Assembly (NCBI GenBank): GCA_046328525.1
Contig: JAXLWK010000004.1
Span: 570,619 to 634,618, forward strand
Direction: 5' to 3'
From: JBDHWG01 sp046328525
Lineage (GTDB): Bacteria > Chloroflexota > Anaerolineae > Epilineales > JAHCIE01
Length of the DNA: 64,000 nt
Part shown: positions 43,728-52,840 of the stretch, piece after piece
Position numbering within the stretch: the first letter of the stretch is position 1
Layout: each line of letters begins with the position of its first letter
Position numbers and translations under genes: made by a program
The notes under the pieces: generated by a model
The model's input: the letters and a program-made list of their open reading frames with translations, nothing else
Told to the model about the DNA's origin: nothing
Databases searched by the model: none

Positions 43728-43949
43728 CTATTCTTTCGGACCGACCAGGTTGACCTTGTAGCCCGCGTTGGTCAGCAGCTCGGCCAGTTCGTCCAGCTCG
43801 CCCACCGCCGTCCAGCGGTTCGTCCGCCGGTCCCAGCGCACCTTGCCCGCGGCCGCGGTGCGAATCTTGTCCAGCTCCGTCGGCGCGAACACCACGGTGC
43901 GGTCTTTGCGCTTGATCGTCACGTGGGGGACGTCGTTCGGGGTATCCAT
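43728..43949 (-). CDS. Small hypothetical protein
   Basis: A 73-residue protein with the compact pattern VTIKRKDRTVVFAPTELDKIR, then WDRRTNRWTAVGELDELAELLTNAGYKVNLV. The strong promoter (43976-44004) and terminator on both sides show that it is a genuine single-gene transcript. No family recognised; a small nucleic acid- or protein-binding protein is possible. Codon choice matches the neighbours. Confidence 0.75.
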   Translation of the reverse strand: MDTPNDVPHVTIKRKDRTVVFAPTELDKIRTAAAGKVRWDRRTNRWTAVGELDELAELLTNAGYKVNLVGPKE

Positions 43950-43975
43950 GGCGCTTCTCCATCCCTTTGGGGCAG

Positions 43976-44004
43976 ATTCTAGACCGAGCGCCGCCTTTTG
44001 TCAA
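43976..44004 (-). promoter_or_regulatory. Consensus promoter of the small hypothetical gene
   Basis: On the minus strand TTGACA (43999-44004) and TAGAAT (43976-43981) with 17 bp spacing, the same hexamers and spacing as the lysE-glnA promoter. Confidence 0.65.
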
Positions 44005-44019
44005 AGAACGGAGAAGGCT

Positions 44020-44727
44020 ATGGTCTCTATCGTGAACCGTCTGATTGCCTGGGTATCCAACCCAACCGAGACGCACATCGTCTTCGACATCGTGGCGCGG
44101 GGGTACGAGGTTATCACCGGCCAGGCGCATTGGGAGGCGAGCGCGCGCCGCTTCGCCCTCTGGCTGCCCGACACGCCGCGGCCGCGCGTCCTCGACCTGG
44201 GCGCGGGTCCGGCCAACTCGTCCCTGGCGATCCTGGCATGCCGCCCCAACGCGCGCGTCGTCGCCCTGGACCGCGCGCCGGCGATGGTGCGGCTAGCGCG
44301 GCGGGCGGCGCAGGGCCAGCCCAACCTCGGCGTGGTCCTCGCCGACGCCGCCGCGCTGCCCTTCCCGCCGGCGACGTTCGACCTGGTCACGGGGCATAGC
44401 TTTCTCTACCTCGTGCCGCGGCGCGGGACGGTGCTGGCCGAGGCGCGGCGCGTGCTGCGGGCGCGCGGCCACGTAGCCTTCCTGGAGCCGGCGGCCGGGC
44501 GCGTGCCCCCCCTCGCCTGGCTGCGTCTCGCGCGCGGCGGCGGGCGCTTCTTCATCTCGATGGTCGGCTGGCGGCTGTTTAGCGGATTGCACGGGCGCTG
44601 GACGCCGCAGAGCCTGCGCGCGACGCTGGAAGCGGCGGGCTTCGCCGCAGCGGTGGCCGAGCCGAGCTTCGAAGGGCTGGGCCTGCTGGCCGCCGCCAGG
44701 CGGGAGTCGGGCATCGGTCTCGATTGA
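44020..44727 (+). CDS. SAM-dependent class I methyltransferase
   Basis: A 235-residue methyltransferase. Motif I is VLDLGAGPANSSLAIL near residue 58, the acidic residue ending strand 2 is in VVALDRAPAMV, and post-I/II motifs are ADAAALPFPPATFDLVTGHSFLYLV and EARRVLRARGHVAFLEPA. The pattern is of the UbiE/small-molecule group. The frame opens at 43768, but that part overlaps the divergent gene; ATG at 44020 begins the conserved region. The acceptor substrate is unknown. It precedes the LAL regulator on the same strand. Confidence 0.87.
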   Translation: MVSIVNRLIAWVSNPTETHIVFDIVARGYEVITGQAHWEASARRFALWLPDTPRPRVLDLGAGPANSSLAILACRPNARVVALDRAPAMVRLARRAAQGQPNLGVVLADAAALPFPPATFDLVTGHSFLYLVPRRGTVLAEARRVLRARGHVAFLEPAAGRVPPLAWLRLARGGGRFFISMVGWRLFSGLHGRWTPQSLRATLEAAGFAAAVAEPSFEGLGLLAAARRESGIGLD

Positions 44728-44747
44728 ACAAACCCCCCTCAATATAT

Positions 44748-44760
44748 AGACCATAGGTCT
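44748..44760. promoter_or_regulatory. Palindromic operator-like site before the LAL regulator
   Basis: AGACC-ATA-GGTCT, a perfect five-base inverted repeat, centred about 20 bases upstream of the -35 box at 44771. It could bind a regulator, perhaps the downstream LuxR-type protein itself. Confidence 0.4.
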
Positions 44761-44770
44761 TCACTATAAC

Positions 44771-44799
44771 TTGACAAGCGGTGGGAAGCGGTTTAGTAT
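44771..44799 (+). promoter_or_regulatory. Promoter of the LAL regulator
   Basis: TTGACA (44771-44776) and TAGTAT (44794-44799) with 17 bp spacing, about 55 bases before the probable TTG start. Confidence 0.6.
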
Positions 44800-44856
44800 T
44801 GCGGAACCGTAACCTGGCCTCGACGCTCTAGCTTCTTGACTACGGAGGAATCCATC

Positions 44857-47655
44857 TTGGCCGATCCTCATAGCCTCCGTTCGCCGTATCGCCTGGACTC
44901 TTTGCCAGGCAACGGAATGGTGACAGGAACGGACACGGCTGTCCAACACGATGCTCTCCAATCGCTGCTCCTGACAAAGCTCCAGCGGCCGCCGCTGCCG
45001 CCCGACAACGTGGCCCGGCCGCGTATCGTCGCGCCGCTGCGCCGCGTCCTCGACTATCCCCTGACACTGGTTTCGGCGCCCGGCGGCTACGGGAAGTCAA
45101 CGGCGGTCGCTCAAGCCCTGGCCGAGGTGGCTGCGCCGTCAGTCTGGCTCACGGTAGACGAATACGACAACGAGCTGGGAGCCTTCCTCGACTACCTGAT
45201 TGCCGGCCTCCAGACCCAGTTTCCCGGCGGCTGCCCCCAAACGCAGCGTTTGCTGGAAGCCATCCAGATGCCCCCTGTCGAGGCGATTGCGGCGTGCTTC
45301 GCCAATGAGCTTCAGGCCGTCGCGCCCCCCTTCGTCCTCGTCCTGGACGACGTTCACCACCTGACCGACGCGGCGATCGGCCAGTTCTTCGCCTTGCTGC
45401 TGCGCGGCCTGCCCACGTCGCTCCATCTCGTCGTCATCACGCAGTCCGACCCGCCCTGGCCTGTGGCGCGGCTGGCGGAGCGCGGGCAGATGCTGGAGAT
45501 TCGCGGCGACGACCTGCGGTTCCGGCTCGACGAAGCAATGGCATTCCTGGAGGCGGCGACCGGGGCGAGTCTGCCCGCGGACATGGTGGCGTTCCTCGTC
45601 CAGCACACGGAGGGTTGGGGCGTCGCCCTGCGGCTCGCCGCCCTCAACCTGACCCGCGAGCCGGGCCGCCCCGTCAGTGTGAGTGCGCTAAGACCGTCGG
45701 CGGACTCATTTGCGCCCCGCGCCCTCGTCGGCGGGGTGTTGGCGCGGCAATCGCCAGCGGTGAGGGATTTCTTGCTCCGTACCTCCATTCTTGACCACAT
45801 GAACCCAGAATTGTGCGCCGCGCTCCTCGCCCCCCCGCCGCCGACCGAGACGGCTGCCACGGCGATACACACCATTCGCGCGTGGCTCCGCCAGACAAAC
45901 CTGTTCATCGTACCCCTGGACGAAACGGGCGAGTGGTATCGCTACCACCATTTGTTTCAGGACCTGTTGCGGCGCGAACTGGCGAGTCGGTGGGACGCCG
46001 AGAGCATTCGAGAGCTGCACCGCCGGGCGAGCGCGTGGCTCGATGCCCACGGCTTTCCCGACGAGGCGATGCGGCACGCCCTGGCGGCCGGGGACACCGA
46101 CCGCGCGGCCGACATTATAGAGAAACAAGTTCACGCGCGCCTGAACCGCGAAGACTGGCGCGGTGTCGAGCATTCGCTGTCCCTGCTGCCCCCCGACCTG
46201 CGCGACCAGCGCCCCGGCCTTCTCCTGGCGCAGACCTGGGTGATGGGAATGCAGGAAAAGGGCGCGGCGGTCATGCTCCTGCTACAGGCCGCAGAGGCGG
46301 TGGTGGCGGATCCCACGGCGCGCGTGTCGGAGGCAGATCGCGTGGCGGCGCGGGGACAGATTGCCGCCATGCGCTCCTACTCCCTGTTCTGGCGCACGCA
46401 GACGATGGCCGACGTTCTCGCCCTGGCGCGCACGGCCCTGGCCGACCTGCCGCGCGACTATCAATATGCGCACAGTGTGGCTTACTATGTCGAGGGGCTT
46501 GGCATGCACATCGCCGGCTGCACGACGGATGCCATCGCGTCCCTGCAGCGCGTCGCCGAGTCGCCCAACGCGCCGGCTGCGGTCAAGGCGCGCTGCCGGC
46601 TCAGCCTCGCCACCATCTATCGCGCCGCCGGCCCCCTCCTGGCGCTGGAGCAGTCGGTCGCCCTCCACCTGAAGCTGGCGCTCGAGAACAACTTCGCCAC
46701 GAGCGAGATGTGGGCGCATCACTTCCTCGGCAGCCTGCACTACGAGCGCAACGAGCTGGAGCAGGCCGCCGCGCAGTTCGAAATTGTCGCCGAGCAGCAC
46801 TACCTCGCCCACGCTGAGTGCGTGCGGGGGACCCTGATCGAGCTGGCGCTCACTTACCAGGCGCAAGGGCGAGCGCGAGAGGCGGACGCCGCCGCGCGCA
46901 AGCTGGTCCAGGTCAGTCTCGAATTCAGCGGGGACAGGCTGGCTGCCGCCCACTCGCTTGAAGTGCGCCTCGCCGTCGCCCGCCACGACACGGACGCGGC
47001 GCTGCGCGGGGCGGCGCAGTTGGACGGCATCCTCCCCAGTGGGCCGATGATTGTGACCGAGATCCCGGCGATCACCCGCGCCCAGGCGCTCCTGGTTGGG
47101 AGTGGGAATGAGCGGCAGCAGGCCCTGGCGCTGCTGGACACGTTGGAGGCCATGGCCGAAGCGACGCACGTCTGGCGACCCCTTGTCCGAATCCTGGCGC
47201 TGCAAGCCGTCGGCCTCGCCGCCGAGAAGCGCGACACCGAGGCGCTGGCGAAGCTGGAGCGCGCCGTGTCCCTGGCCGAGCCGATGGGCCTCATCCGCAC
47301 CTTCGTGGACGTCGGCCCGTCCCTCGCGCCGCTCGTGCAGCGCCTGTTGGAGAGCGGCGTGGCCCAGGCGTATCTGCGGCAGGTGCTGGCGGGCTTCGCC
47401 GGCGAGATTCAGGCCGCCCCATCCGCGCGTCTCGTGAAAGACGGCGCGCTATCTGAGCCGCTGACCGACCGCGAAATGGAAATCCTGCGGTTGTTGGGGC
47501 GGGGCCTGTCCAACAAAGAGATCGGCGCGCAGCTGGTCATCGCGCCGGAGACGGCCAAGCGGCACACCGGCAACATCTACGGCAAGCTCGGCGTTCACAG
47601 CCGCCGCGAGGCGGTGCTGCGCGCCCAAGCGCTCGGTCTGCTCCCCCCGCGATAA
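44857..47655 (+). CDS. LuxR-family transcriptional regulator of the MalT/LAL type
   Basis: A large ATP-binding transcription activator, 932 aa. A P-loop lies near residue 75 (SAPGGYGKST) with a Walker B (FVLVLDDVHH) near 155, both as in MalT-type STAND ATPases. The central ~500 residues are helical repeats that bind ligand in MalT. The last ~60 residues are a LuxR helix-turn-helix (LTDREMEILRLLGRGLSNKEIGAQL then VIAPETAKRHTGNIYGKLGVHSRREAVLRA), the family DNA-binding domain. The probable start is TTG at 44857, after a GGAGGA site. It is followed by a group of small unusual genes that it may regulate. Confidence 0.92.
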   Translation: MADPHSLRSPYRLDSLPGNGMVTGTDTAVQHDALQSLLLTKLQRPPLPPDNVARPRIVAPLRRVLDYPLTLVSAPGGYGKSTAVAQALAEVAAPSVWLTVDEYDNELGAFLDYLIAGLQTQFPGGCPQTQRLLEAIQMPPVEAIAACFANELQAVAPPFVLVLDDVHHLTDAAIGQFFALLLRGLPTSLHLVVITQSDPPWPVARLAERGQMLEIRGDDLRFRLDEAMAFLEAATGASLPADMVAFLVQHTEGWGVALRLAALNLTREPGRPVSVSALRPSADSFAPRALVGGVLARQSPAVRDFLLRTSILDHMNPELCAALLAPPPPTETAATAIHTIRAWLRQTNLFIVPLDETGEWYRYHHLFQDLLRRELASRWDAESIRELHRRASAWLDAHGFPDEAMRHALAAGDTDRAADIIEKQVHARLNREDWRGVEHSLSLLPPDLRDQRPGLLLAQTWVMGMQEKGAAVMLLLQAAEAVVADPTARVSEADRVAARGQIAAMRSYSLFWRTQTMADVLALARTALADLPRDYQYAHSVAYYVEGLGMHIAGCTTDAIASLQRVAESPNAPAAVKARCRLSLATIYRAAGPLLALEQSVALHLKLALENNFATSEMWAHHFLGSLHYERNELEQAAAQFEIVAEQHYLAHAECVRGTLIELALTYQAQGRAREADAAARKLVQVSLEFSGDRLAAAHSLEVRLAVARHDTDAALRGAAQLDGILPSGPMIVTEIPAITRAQALLVGSGNERQQALALLDTLEAMAEATHVWRPLVRILALQAVGLAAEKRDTEALAKLERAVSLAEPMGLIRTFVDVGPSLAPLVQRLLESGVAQAYLRQVLAGFAGEIQAAPSARLVKDGALSEPLTDREMEILRLLGRGLSNKEIGAQLVIAPETAKRHTGNIYGKLGVHSRREAVLRAQALGLLPPR

Positions 47656-47667
47656 CTCAACCAGGCG

Positions 47668-47727
47668 CCAGATGTAGCCACCGGCCAGGCGAGTGCATGC
47701 ACTCGCCTGGCCGGTGGCTACATCTGG
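47668..47727. repeat. Perfect 60 bp palindrome without loop
   Basis: The 30 bases at 47668-47697, reading CCAGATGTAGCCACCGGCCA and onward, are followed immediately by their exact reverse complement, so every position pairs. It lies between the LAL regulator and the next promoter. No T-tract follows on either strand. Confidence 0.85.
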
Positions 47728-47763
47728 TAGCCGCGTATACCCTCTTTATGCACCGTCGTGGCG

Positions 47764-47792
47764 CATGACACGCGTCGCAAAGCGCCCTACAA
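47764..47792 (+). promoter_or_regulatory. Candidate promoter of the DUF1254 gene group
   Basis: ATGACA with TACAAT and 17 bp between them (approximately 47764-47792), 75 bases before the small-protein start at 47866. The exact ends are within a base or two. Confidence 0.45.
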
Positions 47793-47865
47793 TGGAGGCA
47801 ACGCCCTGTCCCCGGTCTACAATACGCTGCCGCCCCACAAGAGGAGCGCAGAGGGGAGATTCTGG

Positions 47866-48144
47866 ATGTCAAAGCATCGTGGCGACATATCAGTCACGAC
47901 CCCCATCGTCTACAGCATTTGTGTGTCCGGGACCCCGGAGACTGACCTGTTCGATTACGTTCGCGGCATGACGATGACGGCTAATACAGAGGCGGGCGAG
48001 CCGCCGGTGACGATCCTGCGCGGGCAGTGCGCGGATCAATCCGCCCTCGTCGGCCTCTTGAGTACCCTGGCGAACTTCCACGTACCCATCATCTGCATGG
48101 AATGTCGAGGCGCGCCGGCCGCCGAAACAGACGAACAAACCTAA
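47866..48144 (+). CDS. Small conserved-type hypothetical protein
   Basis: A 92-residue protein with a C-terminal core VTILRGQCADQSALVGLLSTLANFHVPIICMEC. A similar pattern (a strand, then Asp-Gln-x-Ala-Leu and a helix, then a hydrophobic strand) is known from many short Chloroflexota and actinobacterial proteins of unknown function. There is no signal peptide. The frame opens at 47758, but the ATG at 47866 follows a GGGGAG site. It is the first gene of a run ending with the SHOCT protein, with 12 bases to the next start. Confidence 0.7.
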   Translation: MSKHRGDISVTTPIVYSICVSGTPETDLFDYVRGMTMTANTEAGEPPVTILRGQCADQSALVGLLSTLANFHVPIICMECRGAPAAETDEQT

Positions 48145-48156
48145 GGAGCTTACGAA

Positions 48157-50025
48157 ATGGCGGAAACTCAGACAACAACCGTTGAAAACCAGCAGCTTGT
48201 GGCCGGCGTGTTTGCAACCAAGGCGGCGTACAACGCGGCCGCCGGTCGGATCAAGGCGATGGGGCCGCAGCTCCAGGTGGTCAACGCCAGCAATATCCTG
48301 TTGCTGGAGAAGGACGAGGGCGGCAAGGTCCACGTGGACGTGCTCGACATCGGCTCTAGCTCCGGCGTGGACCTGGAAGCGATGGCCGAGCGTGTCACGC
48401 GCAACCTTGACACACTGTCCGGCAACGCCGCGAGCAGCCCGACGGGCATGGGCGCGCGGGCGAGCCACCTCGGCCTGGCCCTCAACCCGGGCGCGGTGGC
48501 GATCGGCACGTTCGTGGACAAGCAGTTCGCGGGCAAGGTCGAGGACGGCATTCGGAAGATGGGCGCGCAGATTCTGACCGCCGCCGACCTTCAGCGCATT
48601 GGCGCCGGGCTGGGCGCGGCCCACGGCATGAACGACCTGGGCGCGGCGGCCACGATGACGGCCAAGCCGGCGGCGGCGCCGGCGCCGGCCGTCTTCGACT
48701 GGCACGCCGAGTATGCCTACTCCCTGGCGATCCAGGCGTTTATCTACGGCTTCCCGTATGTCTACAATGCGTACACGCGCTACAAGTGGACCAACATCCC
48801 GCAGGACCCGAAGCACGTGCCGTACGCGCCGGTCAACAAGTTCTGGCACGCCCAGGAGCTGCTGGACGCGACGTACCGCGACGGCGGCTGCCCGAACAAC
48901 GACACGGCCTACTCCGTGGCGTGGATTGATGTCAGCCAGGAGCCGATCATCATCAGCGTGCCCGACATCCCGACTGAGCGCTACTGGACGATGGAGATGT
49001 TCAACTTCACCTCGGACAACTTCGCGTATATCGGCAAGCGTTACGGCACGCGCGGCGGGCACTATCTCGTCGCTGGCCCCAATTGGCAGGGCGAGATGCC
49101 GACGGGCGTCAGCCGCGTCTGGCCCGACTCCCCGACACCCTGGTTCTGCATCCTCGGCCGCACCGTGGTGAACGGCGTCGAGGACCTGCCGAACGTGCAC
49201 GCCATCCAGGCGCAGTACAAGCTGACGCCGCTGAGCGCCTGGGGCCAGCCGGAGTCCGAAATCCCCGACCGCCGCGATGTCTACAAGCCCGCGCTGTCCC
49301 TCGTCGGCTCCGACGACCCGCTCGGGCCGTGGAAGACGCTCAACGCCATGCTGGCCGAGAACCCGCCGTCGCCGCACCACGCCGTCCTGCTCCAGCAGTT
49401 CGCCCAGATCGGCGTTGGCCCCGGCCTCGACGTGGAGCAGCAGCCGCAGGTGGTCAAGGACGCGCTGATGCGCGCCGCCGGCAAGGGGATGCTGCTCTTG
49501 CGGCAGCAGTTCATGAGCGGCGAGTGGGCCATCGTGTGCAACGGCTGGCGCTACCCTGGCCCCAAGATGGGCCGCTTCGGCGACGACTTCCTCAAGCGCG
49601 CCGCCGACCAGTCGCTTGTCGGCGTGACGGCCAACGACCCGCAAGAAGCCGTGTACCTGTTCACCACGGTGGACGATCACGGCGAGCCGCTGACGGGCAC
49701 GCACAAGTACGAGCTGATCTTCCCGGCCGGCATGGAGCCGCCCGTGGATGCCTTCTGGTCCCTGACCGTCTACGGCGCCGACTACAACCTCGTGCCGAAC
49801 GAGATCAACCGCTACTCCATCGGCGACCGCACGCCGGGCGTCAAGAAGAATGCGGATGGCTCGACGACATTCTTCTTCCAGGCCGACTCGCCCGGCGCCG
49901 ATAAGGAGTCGAATTGGCTACCCACGGGCAACGCGGCCTGGTTCCCCGTCTTGCGCCTGTACATGCCGCATCCCGAGATCGTCAACGCGACGTGGGAATG
50001 CCCACCGATGAAGCGCGTAGGTTAA
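48157..50025 (+). CDS. DUF1254/DUF1214 protein with an extra N-terminal domain
   Basis: A 622-residue protein without a signal peptide. DUF1254 spans about residues 180-310 (YSLAIQAFIYGFPYVYNAYTRYKW, GGCPNNDTAYSVAWIDVSQEPII) and DUF1214 about 500-615 (PVDAFWSLTVYGADYNLVPNEINRYSIGDRTPG). The two domains occur together in many bacteria, usually in exported proteins; here there is no export signal. The first ~170 residues are not part of that pair: VAGVFATKAAYNAAAGRIKAMG, then VNASNILLLEKDEGGKVHV and a Gly/Ala-rich segment, similar in feel to DUF1269/general-stress domains. This N-terminal addition is unusual. Function unknown; possible link to stress or membrane homeostasis. Confidence 0.8.
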   Translation: MAETQTTTVENQQLVAGVFATKAAYNAAAGRIKAMGPQLQVVNASNILLLEKDEGGKVHVDVLDIGSSSGVDLEAMAERVTRNLDTLSGNAASSPTGMGARASHLGLALNPGAVAIGTFVDKQFAGKVEDGIRKMGAQILTAADLQRIGAGLGAAHGMNDLGAAATMTAKPAAAPAPAVFDWHAEYAYSLAIQAFIYGFPYVYNAYTRYKWTNIPQDPKHVPYAPVNKFWHAQELLDATYRDGGCPNNDTAYSVAWIDVSQEPIIISVPDIPTERYWTMEMFNFTSDNFAYIGKRYGTRGGHYLVAGPNWQGEMPTGVSRVWPDSPTPWFCILGRTVVNGVEDLPNVHAIQAQYKLTPLSAWGQPESEIPDRRDVYKPALSLVGSDDPLGPWKTLNAMLAENPPSPHHAVLLQQFAQIGVGPGLDVEQQPQVVKDALMRAAGKGMLLLRQQFMSGEWAIVCNGWRYPGPKMGRFGDDFLKRAADQSLVGVTANDPQEAVYLFTTVDDHGEPLTGTHKYELIFPAGMEPPVDAFWSLTVYGADYNLVPNEINRYSIGDRTPGVKKNADGSTTFFFQADSPGADKESNWLPTGNAAWFPVLRLYMPHPEIVNATWECPPMKRVG

Positions 50026-50059
50026 GCGCACGATAGCACCATTCTGAAGGAGACGCACG

Positions 50060-50536
50060 ATGACCGAGACTCAGACTATTCAGCAGTCCGTGACCGAAGC
50101 CAAAGAGATCGAGGCGCTGTTCGTCCAGACATCGCTGAGCATGTCGTACCACAACGGCAAGCTCACGCTGCACGACCTGGCCCCGACGACACTGTTCTTC
50201 TCCGACCGCCCCGACCGCGTCACCGGCCACACGGCGTCGGAGGAGTTCGTCGCTTCGTGGGACAAGGGCGAGGACAGCTTTGCCTCCAACCCACCCAACG
50301 CGGCATTCTCCATTTTCCACCCAGACGGCGTTAGCGACGTCGTCGTCGAGCTGACGGAGCCGAAGCTGAAGGGCAGCGACCTGACGTACACCGTGACCAT
50401 CCTCGACGGCGAGATGCCGGCGAAGGGCGGGCCGAACTCGCTGTTCATTGACGTCATCGGCCGGCCGCTGTCGCCGGTGTCGGTCGCCGGCATGAACCGC
50501 CGCGACCGCCGCGAGGATCGGCGCATGCGGCGCTAG
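50060..50536 (+). CDS. Hypothetical protein
   Basis: A 158-residue protein starting MTETQTIQQSVTEAKEIEA, with a region of alternating strands (LSMSYHNGKLTLHDLAPTTLFFSDRPDRVTGHTASEEFVASW) and a strongly basic tail (NRRDRREDRRMRR). A short N-terminal element (ETQT) recalls the start of the preceding protein, AETQTTT. The strand order is compatible with a lipocalin or beta-barrel fold. No family recognised. It lies between the DUF1254 and SHOCT genes on the same strand, with good ribosome-binding sites on both sides. Confidence 0.65.
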   Translation: MTETQTIQQSVTEAKEIEALFVQTSLSMSYHNGKLTLHDLAPTTLFFSDRPDRVTGHTASEEFVASWDKGEDSFASNPPNAAFSIFHPDGVSDVVVELTEPKLKGSDLTYTVTILDGEMPAKGGPNSLFIDVIGRPLSPVSVAGMNRRDRREDRRMRR

Positions 50537-50628
50537 GCGTCGGCCAGCAGCGATGCCGTGCGGCCTGAAGTGGGCCGTCTCAAACAGGACAGTGTGGGCG
50601 ATCAATCACCAGTCTAAGGAGGAAGGCT

Positions 50629-50976
50629 ATGTTCCGAAGACGACGGGAAGAGCGGGCTATGGCTGAGGCTGAGCAGCAGCAGGCGATGGCTGCGCAGCAG
50701 GCGGCCGCCGCGCAAGAGCAGGCCGCGCCCGAGCAAGCCGCACCGGCCGAAGCGCCGACGGCGGCTGCGCCCGCCGAGACGGCGCCAGCGCCGGAAGCGC
50801 CGACCGAGGCAGCCCCGGCGCCGGAAGCGCCGACGGCGGCCGCACCGGCCGAGGCTGCGCCGGCCGCGTCAAACCTGACGGCCCAGCTCACGGAGCTTGC
50901 ACAACTGCATAACGCCGGGGTTCTCACGGATGAGGAATTCGCAGAGGCCAAGGCAAAGGTTCTCGCCGGCGGTTGA
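50629..50976 (+). CDS. SHOCT domain protein with Ala/Pro/Glu-rich linker
   Basis: A 115-residue protein. Residues 1-10 are basic, the middle is a low-complexity repeat of EAPTAAAPAE-type units, and the last 32 residues are a SHOCT domain (LTAQLTELAQLHNAGVLTDEEFAEAKAKVLAG), a short helical hairpin often found at the C-terminus of membrane or oligomeric proteins. A transmembrane segment is absent. The gene closes the LAL-regulator neighbourhood before the second exported paralogue. Role unknown. Confidence 0.75.
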   Translation: MFRRRREERAMAEAEQQQAMAAQQAAAAQEQAAPEQAAPAEAPTAAAPAETAPAPEAPTEAAPAPEAPTAAAPAEAAPAASNLTAQLTELAQLHNAGVLTDEEFAEAKAKVLAGG

Positions 50977-51108
50977 GATGACGGGGCGGCGGGACAGTTG
51001 GGGCGGGTTACGCACCCGCCCCTCGTGTTCCCGTCCCTCTAGCCAGCATTGCGACCCGACCGAACTGAATTAGCCAGCCGTACACGCTTCACGAAAGGAG
51101 CTTGACCC

Positions 51109-52644
51109 ATGGCGTTCCGAAAAGCCCTCGCCATCCTGGCCGTGTTGGCCATCCTGCTCATCATCACGGGCGTCGCCATTGCCGACGGCCCCCAAGGCAT
51201 CAACACCCCGAGCCAGCTCACGTTGCCCTACCTCGGGACGTACCCTGGACCGAACGCCGCGTTCACCGTCGTGCAGCAGGCCACAACCCGCGGCACGTCC
51301 AGCCCGGCGATCTACGGCTCGGCCAACGCCAACGACGGGGGCTGGTTCACGAGCATTGCCGGTAACGGTGTCTTTGCCCAGGGCAACAACACAGGCGTAT
51401 GGGCGCAGGGCGCTGGCTACGGCGTCTACGCCATCAACCTGGGCGCTGGCCCCGGTGTCTACGCCCAAAGCTCGGTGCAGCAGGGCGTCCTCGCGATCAA
51501 CAACTCGACCACGCGCAACAACACGCCGGGCGTCCAGGGCCAGGCGAACGCCGACGATGGCGGCTGGTTCCTGAGCCAGCAGGGCAACGGTGTGTACGGC
51601 CAGGGCCCCAATTCGGGCGTCTGGGCCTCCGGCGTCAACCAGGGTGTGTACGCCACGGCCTCCAACGGGAACGCCATCAACGCCCAGGGCAGCCAGATCG
51701 GCGCGAATATCACCGGCGGCACCATCGGCGCGAACATCGTCGGCGGGCAGAACGGCCTCAACGTCAGCACATCGAACAGCGGCGCGTCGGCCATCTACGC
51801 CGTCAACCCCTCGGCCGGCAATAGCATTACCACCATCTCCTCCGGCGGTATCGCCCTCAACGCGACCGGCGGCACGAGCGGGGTCATCGGCACGAGCACG
51901 GGCGCTAACGGCAACGGTGTCGTGGGTATTGCCAGGGCCGGCAGCACCCCTTACGCCATCTGGGGCCAGGCGACCACAGCCGGCTACGCCGGCTTCTTCA
52001 GCGGCAACGTGCAGGCGACGGGCAGCATTATCGGCAGCCTGGCGGCGGCGAAGCTGGACGATCCGACGGCGCCGACAGAGCGCTACCTGAACCAGGCCGC
52101 CGTCATGGGCAGCGAAATGTTGAGCATGTACAGCGGCAACGTGACAACGGACGCCAGGGGCGACGGCGTCGTCAAGATGCCCGCGTACGTGGAGGCGATG
52201 GGCAAGGACTTCCGCTATCAATTGACGACCATCGGCCAGCCCGCCCAGGCGTATGTCGCCAAGGAGCTGAAGGACGGTGAGTTCGTTATCCACACGGACA
52301 GGCCCTTTGTGAAGGTGTCGTGGCAGGTAAGCGGCGCGCGCAACGACCCCTACGCCCAATCCGTGGGCTGGAGCGCCGTGGAAGACAAGAGCGGCGCGGA
52401 CAAGGGCACGTATCTCCACCCGGCGGCTTACGGCCAGTCGAAGGGCCTGAGCGTGGACGCGGCGCGGATCGAAGCGCTGAACCAGAAACTCGAGGCGGCC
52501 AAGTCGGCGAACGTGGCGGCGGAGTCGAGCGTGGCAAAGTCCGCCCCGGACATGACCCCGCGCCCGGACTTGCAGCCCGCGCGGCGGCCGGTGACGGCCC
52601 CGGAGGTCGGGCGGCCGACGCTCGGCAAGCAGGCGCAGGAGTAG
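51109..52644 (+). CDS. Exported surface protein, paralogue of the protein at 3492
   Basis: A 511-residue exported protein. The signal peptide (MAFRKALAILAVLAILLIITG, cleavage near AIA) is followed by LTLPYLGTYPGPN, then a long Gly/Asn-rich beta repeat tract (AIYGSANANDGGWFTS, GVYAQSSVQQGV, GVYGQGPNSGVWASG), longer than in the paralogue at 3492. The C-terminal module runs from about residue 316: DDPTAPTERYLNQAAVMG, DFRYQLTTIGQPAQAYV and VKVSWQVSGARNDPYA. After it lies a Ser/Ala/Pro-rich tail of about 90 residues. The N-terminal LPYxGxYPG element and module order match the protein at 3492, so the two are paralogues about 50 kb apart. Function unknown. Confidence 0.75.
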   Translation: MAFRKALAILAVLAILLIITGVAIADGPQGINTPSQLTLPYLGTYPGPNAAFTVVQQATTRGTSSPAIYGSANANDGGWFTSIAGNGVFAQGNNTGVWAQGAGYGVYAINLGAGPGVYAQSSVQQGVLAINNSTTRNNTPGVQGQANADDGGWFLSQQGNGVYGQGPNSGVWASGVNQGVYATASNGNAINAQGSQIGANITGGTIGANIVGGQNGLNVSTSNSGASAIYAVNPSAGNSITTISSGGIALNATGGTSGVIGTSTGANGNGVVGIARAGSTPYAIWGQATTAGYAGFFSGNVQATGSIIGSLAAAKLDDPTAPTERYLNQAAVMGSEMLSMYSGNVTTDARGDGVVKMPAYVEAMGKDFRYQLTTIGQPAQAYVAKELKDGEFVIHTDRPFVKVSWQVSGARNDPYAQSVGWSAVEDKSGADKGTYLHPAAYGQSKGLSVDAARIEALNQKLEAAKSANVAAESSVAKSAPDMTPRPDLQPARRPVTAPEVGRPTLGKQAQE

Positions 52645-52679
52645 TCGAACAGCAGCACCGCTGCCATCCAGGATGGCCG

Positions 52680-52706
52680 CCGCCCGCCGAAACTCTCGGC
52701 GGGCGG
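52680..52706 (+). terminator. Terminator after the exported paralogue
   Basis: CCGCCCGCCGA and TCGGCGGGCGG form a perfect 11 bp stem with a five-base loop, followed by TTTGCTCTT. Confidence 0.75.
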
Positions 52707-52840
52707 TTTGCTCTTCGGCTGTCAGAGGATATGCGGCCCGGCCACCGCGCGGATTGCAGGGAGACGGGCATCTCGCTTAGAATTGAGAGAGCCGACGACG
52801 ACTCGCCTGCCCACGGCTCGCACTTCGCAGAAGGATACCC

